NCBI GenBank assembly: GCA_964387935.1
Contig: CAYLZN010000107.1
Location: 1-15,645, forward strand
Reading direction: 5' to 3'
Length of the DNA stretch: 15,645 nucleotides
From: CAYLZN01 sp964387935
GTDB taxonomy: Bacteria > Acidobacteriota > Vicinamibacteria > Vicinamibacterales > JAFNAJ01
Shown here: one piece after another, positions 1 through 6,407 of the stretch
Layout: each line of letters opens with the position of its first letter
Position numbering within the stretch: the first letter of the stretch is position 1
Program-made: the position numbers and the translations under genes
The notes under the pieces: model-generated
What the model was told of the DNA's origin: nothing
Databases searched by the model: none
Seen by the model: the letters and a program-made list of their open reading frames with translations, nothing else

Positions 1-376
1 CCTGCGTCCGGATGCGTGCCAGGGCCACCGGGAAATCCACCGGCTTGGTGATGTAGTCGTTGGCGCCGAGGTCCAGCGCGTCCACCACGTCCTCGCTCTG
101 GGTCTTGGCGGTGACCATGATGACGGGCAGGCGATCCGGCCCGTGGCGCGTCCTGATCCGTCGCAGCACGTCCAGGCCGCTCAAGCCGGGCATCATGACG
201 TCGAGCAGGACCAGGTCCACAGGCATCCGGTCGAGGTGCTCGAGCGCGGTGCGGCCGTCCTCGGCCGCGACCACACGATAGCCCTGGCGCTCGAGGCGAC
301 GGCCGAGCATGTCACGGTTGAGTTCCTCGTCGTCGACGAGCAGCAGCGTCGCGGGCGTCGTGTCGTCGGTGGTCAT
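1..376 (-). CDS. Response regulator receiver domain protein (partial, C-terminus beyond the window)
   Basis: The first 125 residues of a two-component response regulator, read on the minus strand and still open at the left edge. The receiver domain fills what is visible. There is an acidic pocket (VDDEE, D15-D16), a phospho-acceptor Asp at about D59 in LLDVMMPG, a switch Thr in VIMVTAK, and the conserved Lys at about K111 in ITKPVD. Phosphorylation by a histidine kinase is expected from the family; no kinase is visible here. The ATG at 376 is preceded by AGGG about 8 nt upstream. The output domain lies outside the window, so it could be a DNA-binding, cyclase or single-domain regulator. It is divergent from the xylose-binding lipoprotein gene, with about 150 bp between the starts. 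Receiver assignment is firm; the role is unknown. Confidence 0.93.
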   Translation of the reverse strand, partial: MTTDDTTPATLLLVDDEELNRDMLGRRLERQGYRVVAAEDGRTALEHLDRMPVDLVLLDVMMPGLSGLDVLRRIRTRHGPDRLPVIMVTAKTQSEDVVDALDLGANDYITKPVDFPVALARIRTQ

Positions 377-495
377 GGGCCGACCCTGGCGGTGAGCCGT
401 GTCCGCGCGCTCGGCGCACGGGCTGCGCACCGCACCTCGGAGTAATCGGCCCGGAGCCGCCGCGGATTGAGCGGCGCGCCCGCCGGGGCCGGCGG

Positions 496-501
496 TAGAA
501 T
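496..501 (+). promoter_or_regulatory. Candidate -10 element for the xylose-binding lipoprotein gene
   Basis: TAGAAT matches five of six bases of the bacterial TATAAT consensus and lies 27 bp upstream of the ATG at 529, compatible with a short leader carrying the GGAG at 518-521. No convincing -35 hexamer is found 16-18 bp upstream, so the call rests on the -10 alone. Confidence 0.35.
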
Positions 502-528
502 GCGGCAGGACCCCTTCGGAGACCCGCC

Positions 529-1602
529 ATGACGACTTCACTGCGCCCCCTCGCCCTTGCGACCCTGACCGTCCTGGTGACTGCCTGCGGCAACCCGTCG
601 AACCAGGCACCACCCCCAGGAGGCGCGTCGGAGCCGGCGTCGGCTCGTGCACCACGTGGCGCCGCGCCGAGCATGAAGATCGGCCTGCTCCTCGACGACG
701 TGCACGAGCGCTGGCATCGCGACCGCGACCTGTTCATCCAGGTGGCGACGGACATGGGCGTCGAGACGCTCGTCGAAATCGCCGACGGCGACCAGGCCCG
801 GCAGAACGCCCAGGCGCAGAAACTCCTCGACGCGGGCGTCAAGGCGCTCGTCGTGGTGGCCCACGACACCGAGCAGGCGGCGACGATCGTCGAACAGGCC
901 GCTGCGCGCGGGGTCCCCGTGGTGAGCTACGACCGGTTGATCCGCAACGCGGACGTCGATCTGTACATCGGCTTCGACGTGACGAAGATCGGCGAGATGC
1001 AGGCCCAGTACCTGCTGTCGCGAGCGCCCAAGGGCAACTACCTGCTGATTGGCGGGGCGCCCAGCGACGGCAACGCCAAACTGCTCCGCGAGGGGCAGTT
1101 GACCGTGCTGGGGCCCGCGATCAAGAGCGGCGCCATCCGGATCGTCGGCGACGGCTGGGCCGAGAACTGGCAGGCCGACGCGGCCGCGAAGCTCACCGAC
1201 GAGGCCCTTGCCAGGGCGAAGAACAAGGTCGTGGCCGTCGTGGCGTCGAACGACGTCACGGCGGGCGGCGCCATCGGGGTGCTGGACGCCCGCGGGCTCG
1301 CGGGCCGGGTGCTCGTCTCGGGACAGGATGCGGAACGCGATGCCGCGCGCCGCATCGTGGCCGGCACGCAGGCCATGACCGTCTACAAGTCGCTGCGCAC
1401 GCTGACCAGGCTGGCCGCGCGCAATGCCGTCGCCCTGGCGAAGGGAGAGAAGATCGACTCGAGCACCACGGTGAACAACGGCAAGCGCGACGTGCCGGCG
1501 ATGATCTTCGACGCGATTCCCGTGGACAAGGACAACCTGGATGGCGTGCTGATCGCCGACGGCTTCCTGACGCGCGACGAGGTGTACGGCGGCACGAAAT
1601 GA
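529..1602 (+). CDS. D-xylose-type ABC transporter substrate-binding lipoprotein (XylF-like)
   Basis: A 357-aa periplasmic sugar-binding protein of the type-1 fold, closest in memory to XylF, which delivers D-xylose to the XylGH permease. Residues 1-20 form a lipoprotein signal with lipobox VTAC (C20). A Pro/Ala/Gly-rich linker follows, and the mature domain starts near KIGLLLDDVHERWHRDRDLF. Family-like segments include GDQARQNAQAQKLLDAGVKA, VSYDRLIRNADVDLYIGFD, ASNDVTAGGAIGVL and VSGQDAERDAARRI. Length is slightly above E. coli XylF because of the linker. The ATG at 529 has GGAG 7 nt upstream. No xylG or xylH partner is adjacent; the downstream gene is convergent after 11 bp. It may serve a transporter encoded elsewhere or act as a ligand sensor. 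The family is confident; xylose specificity is less so. Confidence 0.88.
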   Translation: MTTSLRPLALATLTVLVTACGNPSNQAPPPGGASEPASARAPRGAAPSMKIGLLLDDVHERWHRDRDLFIQVATDMGVETLVEIADGDQARQNAQAQKLLDAGVKALVVVAHDTEQAATIVEQAAARGVPVVSYDRLIRNADVDLYIGFDVTKIGEMQAQYLLSRAPKGNYLLIGGAPSDGNAKLLREGQLTVLGPAIKSGAIRIVGDGWAENWQADAAAKLTDEALARAKNKVVAVVASNDVTAGGAIGVLDARGLAGRVLVSGQDAERDAARRIVAGTQAMTVYKSLRTLTRLAARNAVALAKGEKIDSSTTVNNGKRDVPAMIFDAIPVDKDNLDGVLIADGFLTRDEVYGGTK

Positions 1603-1613
1603 GCCGCCCCGTG

Positions 1614-2141
1614 TCAGGCCAGGACGTTCCGCTTGTGCACGAGGCCCTTCCACCACCCCGGCATCGTGGTCATGAGCGCGTCGCCAAGCGTCGAGGTGAA
1701 GATGGAGTCTGCGAGCCCCGCATCGGCAGGCAGATCGTCTCCGGTGAGGCCCGCGCGGTGACAGAACGCAGCGGCCATCGCGGCGTGGGGGCGCTGACCC
1801 GCCTCGACCGACTGCCGCCACACGCGGTCGTACACCTTGAGCGCCTCGAGCGCCGCCTCCCCGGGCTCCGTGGTCAGGAGGGACATCAGCACGTGCGACC
1901 TGATGCGGCTCGCCTGCGCCGGCGGGAACACCAGGTCCAGCGCGTGCATCTGGAGGGCGATCGTCGCCATGGAGAACTCCAGCTCCGTGGACGGGGCCTC
2001 GAGCTTCTCAGCGCTCGTCATGAGCGGACGGAGCGCCTCGCAGATCGCCACCCACTGGTCCCGGACGTGCAGGAACACGGCCAGCAGGAACTGGACGGCC
2101 GCCTCGCGCTCGGAGACTCCCGGCTTCGGTGCCGCGCCCAT
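1614..2141 (-). CDS. Protein of unknown function, 175 aa
   Basis: I do not recognise the family. It is a 175-aa cytoplasmic protein without signal peptide or membrane segment. It looks predominantly alpha-helical, with segments such as EREAAVQFLLAVFLHVRDQW and GEAALEALKVYDRVWRQSVE, and ends in a Trp/Lys/Arg-rich tail (PGWWKGLVHKRNVLA). The open frame extends to 2477, but the ATG at 2141 is preferred: GGAGGAA lies 7 nt upstream and a -35/-10 pair sits at 2160-2188. The longer frame would also read through a tandem repeat at 2225-2266. It is convergent with the xylose-binding gene and divergent from the phosphatase, so it is probably monocistronic. The coding status is well supported by the frame, promoter and Shine-Dalgarno. 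No function can be assigned. Confidence 0.72.
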   Translation of the reverse strand: MGAAPKPGVSEREAAVQFLLAVFLHVRDQWVAICEALRPLMTSAEKLEAPSTELEFSMATIALQMHALDLVFPPAQASRIRSHVLMSLLTTEPGEAALEALKVYDRVWRQSVEAGQRPHAAMAAAFCHRAGLTGDDLPADAGLADSIFTSTLGDALMTTMPGWWKGLVHKRNVLA

Positions 2142-2159
2142 GGCCTTCCTCCGCCCCCT

Positions 2160-2188
2160 GTTATCTCGCAAGATGGGGCGGGTGGCAA
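2160..2188 (-). promoter_or_regulatory. Candidate sigma70 promoter for the 175-aa unknown protein
   Basis: On the minus strand TTGCCA (2188-2183) matches the -35 consensus at five of six bases. Exactly 17 bp separate it from GATAAC (2165-2160), four of six to the -10 consensus. The predicted start near 2153 gives a leader of about 12 nt containing GGAGGAA before the ATG at 2141. It is the best-formed -35/-10 pair in the window. Confidence 0.5.
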
Positions 2189-2224
2189 GCACGACGTGTC
2201 CCCACCCGCAGGAGCTGCCGCCTT

Positions 2225-2266
2225 CGCCGCGTGCCGCACGCCGCACGCCGCGCGCCGCAAGCCGCC
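2225..2266. repeat. Heptanucleotide tandem repeat, 6 units, consensus YGCCGCR
   Basis: Six consecutive 7-bp units: cgccgcg, tgccgca, cgccgca, cgccgcg, cgccgca, agccgcc. The tract lies in the 160-bp divergent region between the unknown protein and the acid phosphatase and ends about 35 bp before the phosphatase ATG, next to an A/T-rich ggaaattgtt. Read on the other strand the unit is YGCGGCR, which matches units of the tract at 3447-3502. The seven-base period makes it a short tandemly repeated repetitive element rather than GC-rich noise. Confidence 0.75.
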
Positions 2267-2301
2267 CGGAAATTGTTGGATCACCGCAGAATGAAGCCAC
2301 G

Positions 2302-3108
2302 ATGTGCACCGCCCTCAGGTCCGTGCCTCCTCGATCGCACGCGTCGGCGTCCGGTCTGACGTGTCTGTTGTTCGTGTTCGTGCTCGCGTCCGCCTGCCGG
2401 ACCGCGCAGCCCGTCGCGCCAGCGGCGGCGCCCCCCGCGCCAGCCCCGCGCGCCCCGGCGGGACAGGCCACGCCCACCGCCAGTGAACCGGACAGCCTTG
2501 TCTGGGTGCGACAGTCCGCGGAGTACTACGCCCTCGTGTTGCAGGCGTACCGGGCTGCCACGGCGCGCATCGAGCTGCTGGCTCCCGAGCGCGCCGCCGG
2601 GACCTGGGCGGTGGTCCTCGATGCGGACGAAACCGTCATCAGCAACGCAACCTACCAGCGCGAACGGGCCCTTGCGGGGTTGGGGTTCACTCCGGAGAGC
2701 TGGAGGGCCTGGGTCGCGCGCCGTGAGGCGACGCCGCTTCCCGGCGCCGCCGCCTTCCTGCGACGCACGCGGGAACTCGGCGGCAGGATTGCCATCGTCA
2801 CCAATCGCCTCGCGTCGGAGTGCCCGGATACCGAAGCCGTGTTTCGCGCGCACGGTCTCGATTACGACGCGATGCTCTGCCGGCCGGATGGCAGTCCGTC
2901 GGACAAGAACCCCCGATTTCTGGCGGTCGCCGACGGCACGACGGCGACGGGGCTGCCCCCGCTCGAGGTCGTCGCCTGGGTTGGCGACAACATCCTCGAC
3001 TTCCCGGGACTGAAGCAGGCGGCCCGCCAGGCGGGTGACGCGGCCTTCGCCGAGGTCGGTGTCCGCTTCTTCGTGCTGCCCAACCCCATGTACGGAAGCT
3101 GGCAGTAG
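2302..3108 (+). CDS. HAD-superfamily acid phosphatase, lipoprotein e(P4)/class C type
   Basis: A 268-aa lipoprotein phosphatase related to Haemophilus e(P4), which dephosphorylates nucleoside monophosphates and other phosphomonoesters outside the inner membrane. A signal peptide with lipobox LASAC (C32) is followed by a Pro/Ala linker to about residue 62. HAD motif I is VVLDADETVISN with nucleophile D107 and general acid D109. Motif II is IVTN (T167-N168), K202 lies in SDKNPR, and motif IV is GDNILDF (D229). This DxDET/GDN..DF pattern is typical of the family and all catalytic residues are present. The ATG at 2302 is chosen because the signal peptide starts there; the longer frame reads through the unknown gene. 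No clear Shine-Dalgarno is seen, but CAGAAT at 2287-2292 could be a -10 giving a very short leader. Physiological substrate unknown; nucleotide or phosphate scavenging is likely. Confidence 0.92.
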   Translation: MCTALRSVPPRSHASASGLTCLLFVFVLASACRTAQPVAPAAAPPAPAPRAPAGQATPTASEPDSLVWVRQSAEYYALVLQAYRAATARIELLAPERAAGTWAVVLDADETVISNATYQRERALAGLGFTPESWRAWVARREATPLPGAAAFLRRTRELGGRIAIVTNRLASECPDTEAVFRAHGLDYDAMLCRPDGSPSDKNPRFLAVADGTTATGLPPLEVVAWVGDNILDFPGLKQAARQAGDAAFAEVGVRFFVLPNPMYGSWQ

Positions 3109-3121
3109 GAGTGGCTCCGCA

Positions 3122-3137
3122 GCGCGCCCACGCGCGC
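3122..3137. terminator. Candidate bidirectional hairpin between convergent genes
   Basis: GCGCGC, loop CCAC, GCGCGC forms a perfect 6-bp GC stem 13 bp after the phosphatase stop and 5 bp before the stop of the convergent coiled-coil gene. There is no T tract, so intrinsic termination is not assured. The position between two convergent stops is the main argument. Confidence 0.35.
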
Positions 3138-3142
3138 GGCTG

Positions 3143-3361
3143 TCAGCCTGAGGCCGGTTGGTCCTGCTGGCGAACAGCACTGCACGCCTTCCCGTCTCGA
3201 TGGCGACCCGTGCCGTCGAGTGCAGAGATTGCGACGCGCATCTCCTCCCGCAGTTGCGAGAATTGCGACTCCATCCTGTCCAGTGCTTCCCGCAGGCTGG
3301 CCAGCTCGTCCACGCGTCGCTCCAGTCGGTCCAGGCGAATCCTCACGATCGCTTGTGGCAC
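3143..3361 (-). CDS. Small coiled-coil protein, 72 aa, unknown function
   Basis: A 72-aa protein beginning at a GTG. The first 50 residues form a charged heptad-like helix (RIRLDRLERRVDELASLREA then LDRMESQFSQLREEMRVAI), strongly suggesting a coiled coil. The last 22 residues are polar and disordered-looking. No signal peptide or membrane segment is present. The frame is open to 3634, but the upstream part is low-complexity translation of repeats. The GTG at 3361 is chosen because GGGGAGGA lies directly before it. Short coiled-coil proteins of this sort are common and mostly uncharacterised. It is convergent with the phosphatase gene. A chance frame cannot be excluded, but the combination of helix and Shine-Dalgarno argues for a real gene. 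Confidence 0.55.
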   Translation of the reverse strand: MPQAIVRIRLDRLERRVDELASLREALDRMESQFSQLREEMRVAISALDGTGRHRDGKACSAVRQQDQPASG

Positions 3362-3365
3362 GGTG

Positions 3366-3373
3366 TCCTCCCC
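3366..3373 (-). promoter_or_regulatory. Strong Shine-Dalgarno deciding a GTG start
   Basis: On the minus strand GGGGAGGA precedes the GTG at 3361, with five bases between GGAGG and the start codon. This is nearly ideal and is the reason for taking the 72-aa coiled-coil protein rather than the 163-aa frame that begins at 3634. Confidence 0.6.
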
Positions 3374-3446
3374 GCCGGTCCGGAGACTCGCTCCCTTCAC
3401 ACCGGCGCGCTTCTGAACGAGCGAACCACGTGCCAGCGCGGCTTGG

Positions 3447-3502
3447 TGCGGTAATCGGCTTGCGGCAATCGGCTGGCGGCTGGCGGCGTGCGGCGCGCGG
3501 CC
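3447..3502. repeat. Heptanucleotide tandem repeat, 8 units
   Basis: Eight 7-bp units: tgcggta, atcggct, tgcggca, atcggct, ggcggct, ggcggcg, tgcggcg, cgcggcc. Early units alternate TGCGGYA and ATCGGCT, suggesting an ancestral 14-mer. The later TGCGGCG and CGCGGCC units are close to the reverse complement of the tract at 2225-2266. As there, an AAAT run follows the tract (3511-3516). Confidence 0.72.
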
Positions 3503-3582
3503 AGCACGGAAAATTTCCCCAGAATCAGCCGTCGCGTGCCCTCCCAGTGAGATTCCCGTTCGCGACAGCACCAACGAACGAG

Positions 3583-3650
3583 CCATCCAGACCGCTGGTC
3601 GCCCGCCGGTCGCCGACCGCCGTTTCTGTCTCATCGGTCAGGCCGAGGGA
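3583..3650. repeat. Imperfect direct repeat, copy 1
   Basis: Contains a 23-bp core at 3592-3614 that recurs exactly at 3883-3905. Flanking bases also align (catccagaccgctgg against catcaggccgctgg; then ccgtttctgtctcatcggtcagg against ccgctctgtcccaccgggccag). This gives about 70 bp at roughly three-quarters identity by hand alignment. No open frame is conserved between the copies, so a dispersed non-coding repeat is more likely than a duplicated gene fragment. Confidence 0.65.
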
Positions 3651-3760
3651 CGCCGTCGGGCACACGATCTCACTCGGAGGGACGTGAGGCTGCAGCCGTT
3701 CTCGCGCGGTGGGCCAGCAGTGCGGCGTCGCAGGTGCCCGTCTGCAGGGGCACACCCAGA

Positions 3761-3837
3761 CGGCACCCGGCACCCTGCACTCGGCACTCAGCACTTGGCA
3801 CTTGACCCTCGCCACTTGGCACTCGGCACTTGGCACG
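3761..3837. repeat. Heptanucleotide tandem repeat, 11 units, consensus YGGCACT
   Basis: Eleven 7-bp units in strict register: cggcacc, cggcacc, ctgcact, cggcact, cagcact, tggcact, tgaccct, cgccact, tggcact, cggcact, tggcacg. Only two or three units deviate at more than one position. The unit differs from the GC-only unit at 2225 and 3447 but shares the seven-base period. On the minus strand it reads AGTGCCR. It lies about 145 bp upstream of the P1 peptidase start. Confidence 0.85.
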
Positions 3838-3874
3838 GTCGGCACACGGTTTCTGACGGATCAAACGATTCACC

Positions 3875-3942
3875 CCATCAGGCCGCTGGTCGCCCGCCGG
3901 TCGCCACCCGCCGCTCTGTCCCACCGGGCCAGCCGTCCGGAG
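3875..3942. repeat. Imperfect direct repeat, copy 2
   Basis: The second copy of the element at 3583-3650, with the exact 23-bp core at 3883-3905. The two copies are about 290 bp apart in the same orientation and flank the 11-unit heptad tract. Confidence 0.65.
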
Positions 3943-3946
3943 AGGC

Positions 3947-3975
3947 GTGTCACGGTCCCCGGACTCGGGTATGCT
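3947..3975 (+). promoter_or_regulatory. Candidate promoter of the P1 peptidase, possibly leaderless
   Basis: GTGTCA (3947-3952, four of six to -35) is 17 bp from TATGCT (3970-3975, five of six to -10). The ATG at 3984 is only 8 bp past the -10, so transcription would start at or next to the start codon. No Shine-Dalgarno is visible before the ATG, which fits a leaderless mRNA. Confidence 0.42.
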
Positions 3976-3983
3976 CCCGCGAC

Positions 3984-5228
3984 ATGAAGACACCGTGTGC
4001 CACTGTCCTGTTGCTCAGCCTGGCGTGGTGGGCTGCCGGCCAACCCGCGCAGCAGGCGGCGACTGCCGCATCCATCACGGGCAAGCCTCGCGCGCGTGAA
4101 CTCGGGTTGTCGGCGGCGATCGGCGGCAGGCCTGGCGGCCTCGACGCCATCACGGACGTGTCCGGCGTGGAGGTCGGCCATGCCACCGTGATCGCCGGCG
4201 CCGGCGCCCTCGTGGTCGGCCAGGGGCCGATTCGCACGGGCGTCACCGTGGTGCATCCGCGTGGCAAGGCCAGCGCGGACCCGGTGTTCGGCGCCTGGTT
4301 CACCCTGAACGGCAACGGCGAGATGACCGGCACGACCTGGCTCGAGGAGAGCGGCATCCTCGAAGGCCCCGTGGCGATCACCAACACGCACAGTGTCGGT
4401 GTGGTGCGGGACGCGATCCTCCAGTGGCAGGTCTCGCGCCCGGGACTCCAGCCCTGGGGTCTCCCGGTGGTCGCCGAGACGTACGACGGCGGGTTGAACG
4501 ACATCAACGGCTTCCACGTGAAACCCGCCCACGTGCTCGCGGCGCTCGACGGCGCGACCGGCGGGCGCGTGCAGGAAGGCAATGTCGGCGGTGGCACCGG
4601 CATGGTGTGCCACCAGTTCAAGGGTGGCATCGGCACGGCCTCACGAGTCATCGAGGACGGCGGGCACGCCTACACGGTGGGCGTGCTCGTGCAGTGCAAC
4701 TACGGCGAGCGTGCGCGACTGAGCGTGGCCGGTGTGCCCGTGGGCCAGGAAATCGCGGACCTGTTGCCGTGCCAGACGCAGGGTGCACTGGACGAGTGGC
4801 CGGGGCGGCGTTGCGAGACGTCGCCTCCGGGGCGGCCGGTCCGCGACGAGGATCGCGGGTCGATCATCGTCGTCGTCGCCACCGAGGCGCCGCTCCTGCC
4901 GCATCAGCTCAAGCGCCTCGTGCGGCGCGTGTCCCTTGGGGTCGGGCGGATGGGGGGCGTCGGCGGGAACGGCTCGGGCGACATCTTCCTGGCGTTCTCG
5001 ACGGCCAACCCCGGTGCCGCCTCCAGCCAGGGGCAGCCACGGGTCGAGATGCTGCCGAACGCGCGCCTGAACCCGCTCTTCACGGCCACCGTGCAGGCGA
5101 CCGAAGAAGCCATCCTCAACGCGTTGCTGGCCGCAGAGACCATGGTCGGGGCCAACGGCATCAAGGTCGAGGCCCTGCCGCACGACCGTCTGCTCACGAT
5201 CATGCGCAAGTACGGTCGCCTGCCATAG
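3984..5228 (+). CDS. P1 (DmpA/S58) family self-processing aminopeptidase, secreted
   Basis: A 414-aa exported peptidase of the DmpA/BapA family, N-terminal nucleophile hydrolases that cleave themselves into two chains and then release N-terminal amino acids from short peptides or amides. Residues 1-19 form a Sec signal (VLLLSLAWWAAG). Family landmarks follow in order: GGLDAITDVSGVEVGHATV, the Tyr of AETYDGGLND (Y167), GNVGGGTGMVCHQFKGGIG, the Asn of QCNYG (N239), and the predicted cleavage site RG/SIIVVVATEAP with nucleophile S293 after G292. GNGSGDIFLAFST completes the pattern. All residues known to matter in DmpA have counterparts. The start is set by the signal peptide. Downstream, the oxidoreductase gene is convergent after 18 bp. 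Export suggests peptide scavenging; the exact substrate, D- or L- or beta-peptide, cannot be read from the sequence. Confidence 0.93.
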   Translation: MKTPCATVLLLSLAWWAAGQPAQQAATAASITGKPRARELGLSAAIGGRPGGLDAITDVSGVEVGHATVIAGAGALVVGQGPIRTGVTVVHPRGKASADPVFGAWFTLNGNGEMTGTTWLEESGILEGPVAITNTHSVGVVRDAILQWQVSRPGLQPWGLPVVAETYDGGLNDINGFHVKPAHVLAALDGATGGRVQEGNVGGGTGMVCHQFKGGIGTASRVIEDGGHAYTVGVLVQCNYGERARLSVAGVPVGQEIADLLPCQTQGALDEWPGRRCETSPPGRPVRDEDRGSIIVVVATEAPLLPHQLKRLVRRVSLGVGRMGGVGGNGSGDIFLAFSTANPGAASSQGQPRVEMLPNARLNPLFTATVQATEEAILNALLAAETMVGANGIKVEALPHDRLLTIMRKYGRLP

Positions 5229-5246
5229 TCGGCTGCCGGCTGCGCC

Positions 5247-6407
5247 TCACGGCGCCACGCGTACCCAGCGGCCACCCGATTCGACGCACGCCTCGATGAA
5301 GGCCATCGAGTGCACGCCGTCTTCGATGCGCGGGTAGGGCGCATGGGGGAGGGGTTCGCCGAGCGACAGCGCCATGCGCTCCCTGGCGACTTCGGCGTAG
5401 AGGTTCGCGAACGCCTCCCGCAGTCCCTCGGGGTGTCCGCGCGGCGTGCGGCCGAGAGCGAGAATCTCGGGCGGGAGGTCGGGGTCCCCGCGGCTCACGA
5501 CCTGGGCTGCCTCGCCTCCCCGTGCGATGGTGAGATGCGAGGCCGTGCGATGTGACCAGTCGAGGAGCCCGCGTTCACCGTAGAGGCGCAGCCGGATGTC
5601 GTTCTCGGTGCCCGCAGCCGCCTGGGTCACGCTGAGCGTGCCGCGCAGGCCGCCCTCGAAGCGCAGGAGCGCCGAGACCGTGTCCACGACGCGTCGGCCG
5701 GGCACGATCGCGCCGACGTCGGCGAAGACCTCCTCGATGCGACGCCCTGAGGTGAAACACGCCAGGTGCTGCGCGTGGCACCCGATCGCGCTCATGACGA
5801 GGGCCAGGCCGCTCCGCTCGGGATCGAGCAACCACCGGAGCCGGCTGGTAGCCGGGCCGTCCTCGAGACGCGCCGCCATGCCGCTCTGCAGGTACTCCAC
5901 CTGGAGGAACCGCAGGTCGCCGAGGAGGCCCGTCTGGACCACGTGCCGCGCGTACCGCGTCATCGGGTAGCAGGAGTAGCCGTGCGTGATGGCGAACAGC
6001 CGCTGGCTCCGCCGGACCCGACCGGCCAGGTCGCGGGCCTGCGCCGCGTCGTGGGACACGGGCTTGTCGCAGACCACGTCGAACCCGGCCTCCAGCGCCG
6101 CGACGGCGAGCGGGTAGTGCGTGTCGTTGGGCGTCATGATCGCGACGGCATCTGCCGCGTCGGACCGCGCGCGCTCGCGCCCAATGAGTTCCTCGACGGT
6201 GCCGTAGCAGCGCGCCGGGTCGAAGCCGAGCGCCGACCCGCCCTCCCGCGACCGCGCGGGATCGCTCGAAAACACCCCGCCCACCACGTGCCAGAGGCCG
6301 TCGAGTTCGGCTGCCGTCCGATGCAGGTGTCCGATCCACGAGTCCGGCCCGCCCCCGAGCAGGACCAGTCGCAGGGGGCGCCCGAACCGCGCGCGCAGCG
6401 GGGTCAC
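5247..6407 (-). CDS. Gfo/Idh/MocA family NAD(P)-dependent oxidoreductase
   Basis: A 386-aa cytoplasmic sugar/inositol-type dehydrogenase. An N-terminal Rossmann fold begins LVLLGGGPDSWIGHLHR, followed by the NAD-binding region (IMTPNDTHYPLAVAALEAG). The active-site Lys is in CDKPVS (K115), where the family usually has EKP. The GYSCYPMTRYAR segment and the GCHAQHL histidines (H211, H214) provide substrate-side residues. The GGG..S.IG..HR start and FSSDPARS segment suggest the subgroup that includes inositol and levoglucosan dehydrogenases, but the substrate is not determinable. The start is GTG at 6407, overlapping the stop of the DinB-like gene as GTGA, so the two are translationally coupled. 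No sugar transporter is adjacent. Confidence 0.92.
   Translation of the reverse strand: MTPLRARFGRPLRLVLLGGGPDSWIGHLHRTAAELDGLWHVVGGVFSSDPARSREGGSALGFDPARCYGTVEELIGRERARSDAADAVAIMTPNDTHYPLAVAALEAGFDVVCDKPVSHDAAQARDLAGRVRRSQRLFAITHGYSCYPMTRYARHVVQTGLLGDLRFLQVEYLQSGMAARLEDGPATSRLRWLLDPERSGLALVMSAIGCHAQHLACFTSGRRIEEVFADVGAIVPGRRVVDTVSALLRFEGGLRGTLSVTQAAAGTENDIRLRLYGERGLLDWSHRTASHLTIARGGEAAQVVSRGDPDLPPEILALGRTPRGHPEGLREAFANLYAEVARERMALSLGEPLPHAPYPRIEDGVHSMAFIEACVESGGRWVRVAP

Larger units (their letters stand above)
3362..3983. other. Intergenic region rich in repeats, no convincing gene
   Basis: About 620 bp lie between the small coiled-coil gene and the P1 peptidase. Open frames exist on both strands, but their translations are low-complexity copies of the repeats (for example AEC.V and PSAECRV patterns on the minus strand) and none has a family resemblance. 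The region holds heptad tracts at 3447-3502 and 3761-3837, an imperfect direct repeat near 3583-3650 and 3875-3942, and the likely peptidase promoter at its right end. Confidence 0.6.

Noticed and set aside
538..1821. 427-codon minus-strand frame
   Set aside because: It is antisense to the xylose-binding protein, Arg/His/Gly-rich and without a recognisable fold.
2142..2477. N-terminal extension of the 175-aa unknown protein
   Set aside because: It would translate the heptad repeat and the opposite strand of the phosphatase signal region, and the Shine-Dalgarno and promoter point to 2141.
3447..3837. CRISPR array
   Set aside because: Repeats are contiguous 7-bp units without spacers, and the 23-bp direct repeat occurs only twice with no regular spacing or cas genes.
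3525..3993. Minus-strand open frames in the repeat region
   Set aside because: The translations simply repeat the 7-bp units (AEC, PSAECRV patterns) and have no ribosome-binding site or family resemblance.
5230..5243. Two copies of cggctgc just after the P1 peptidase stop
   Set aside because: Two units only, too short to call a heptad tract or a terminator, though the period is the same as elsewhere.
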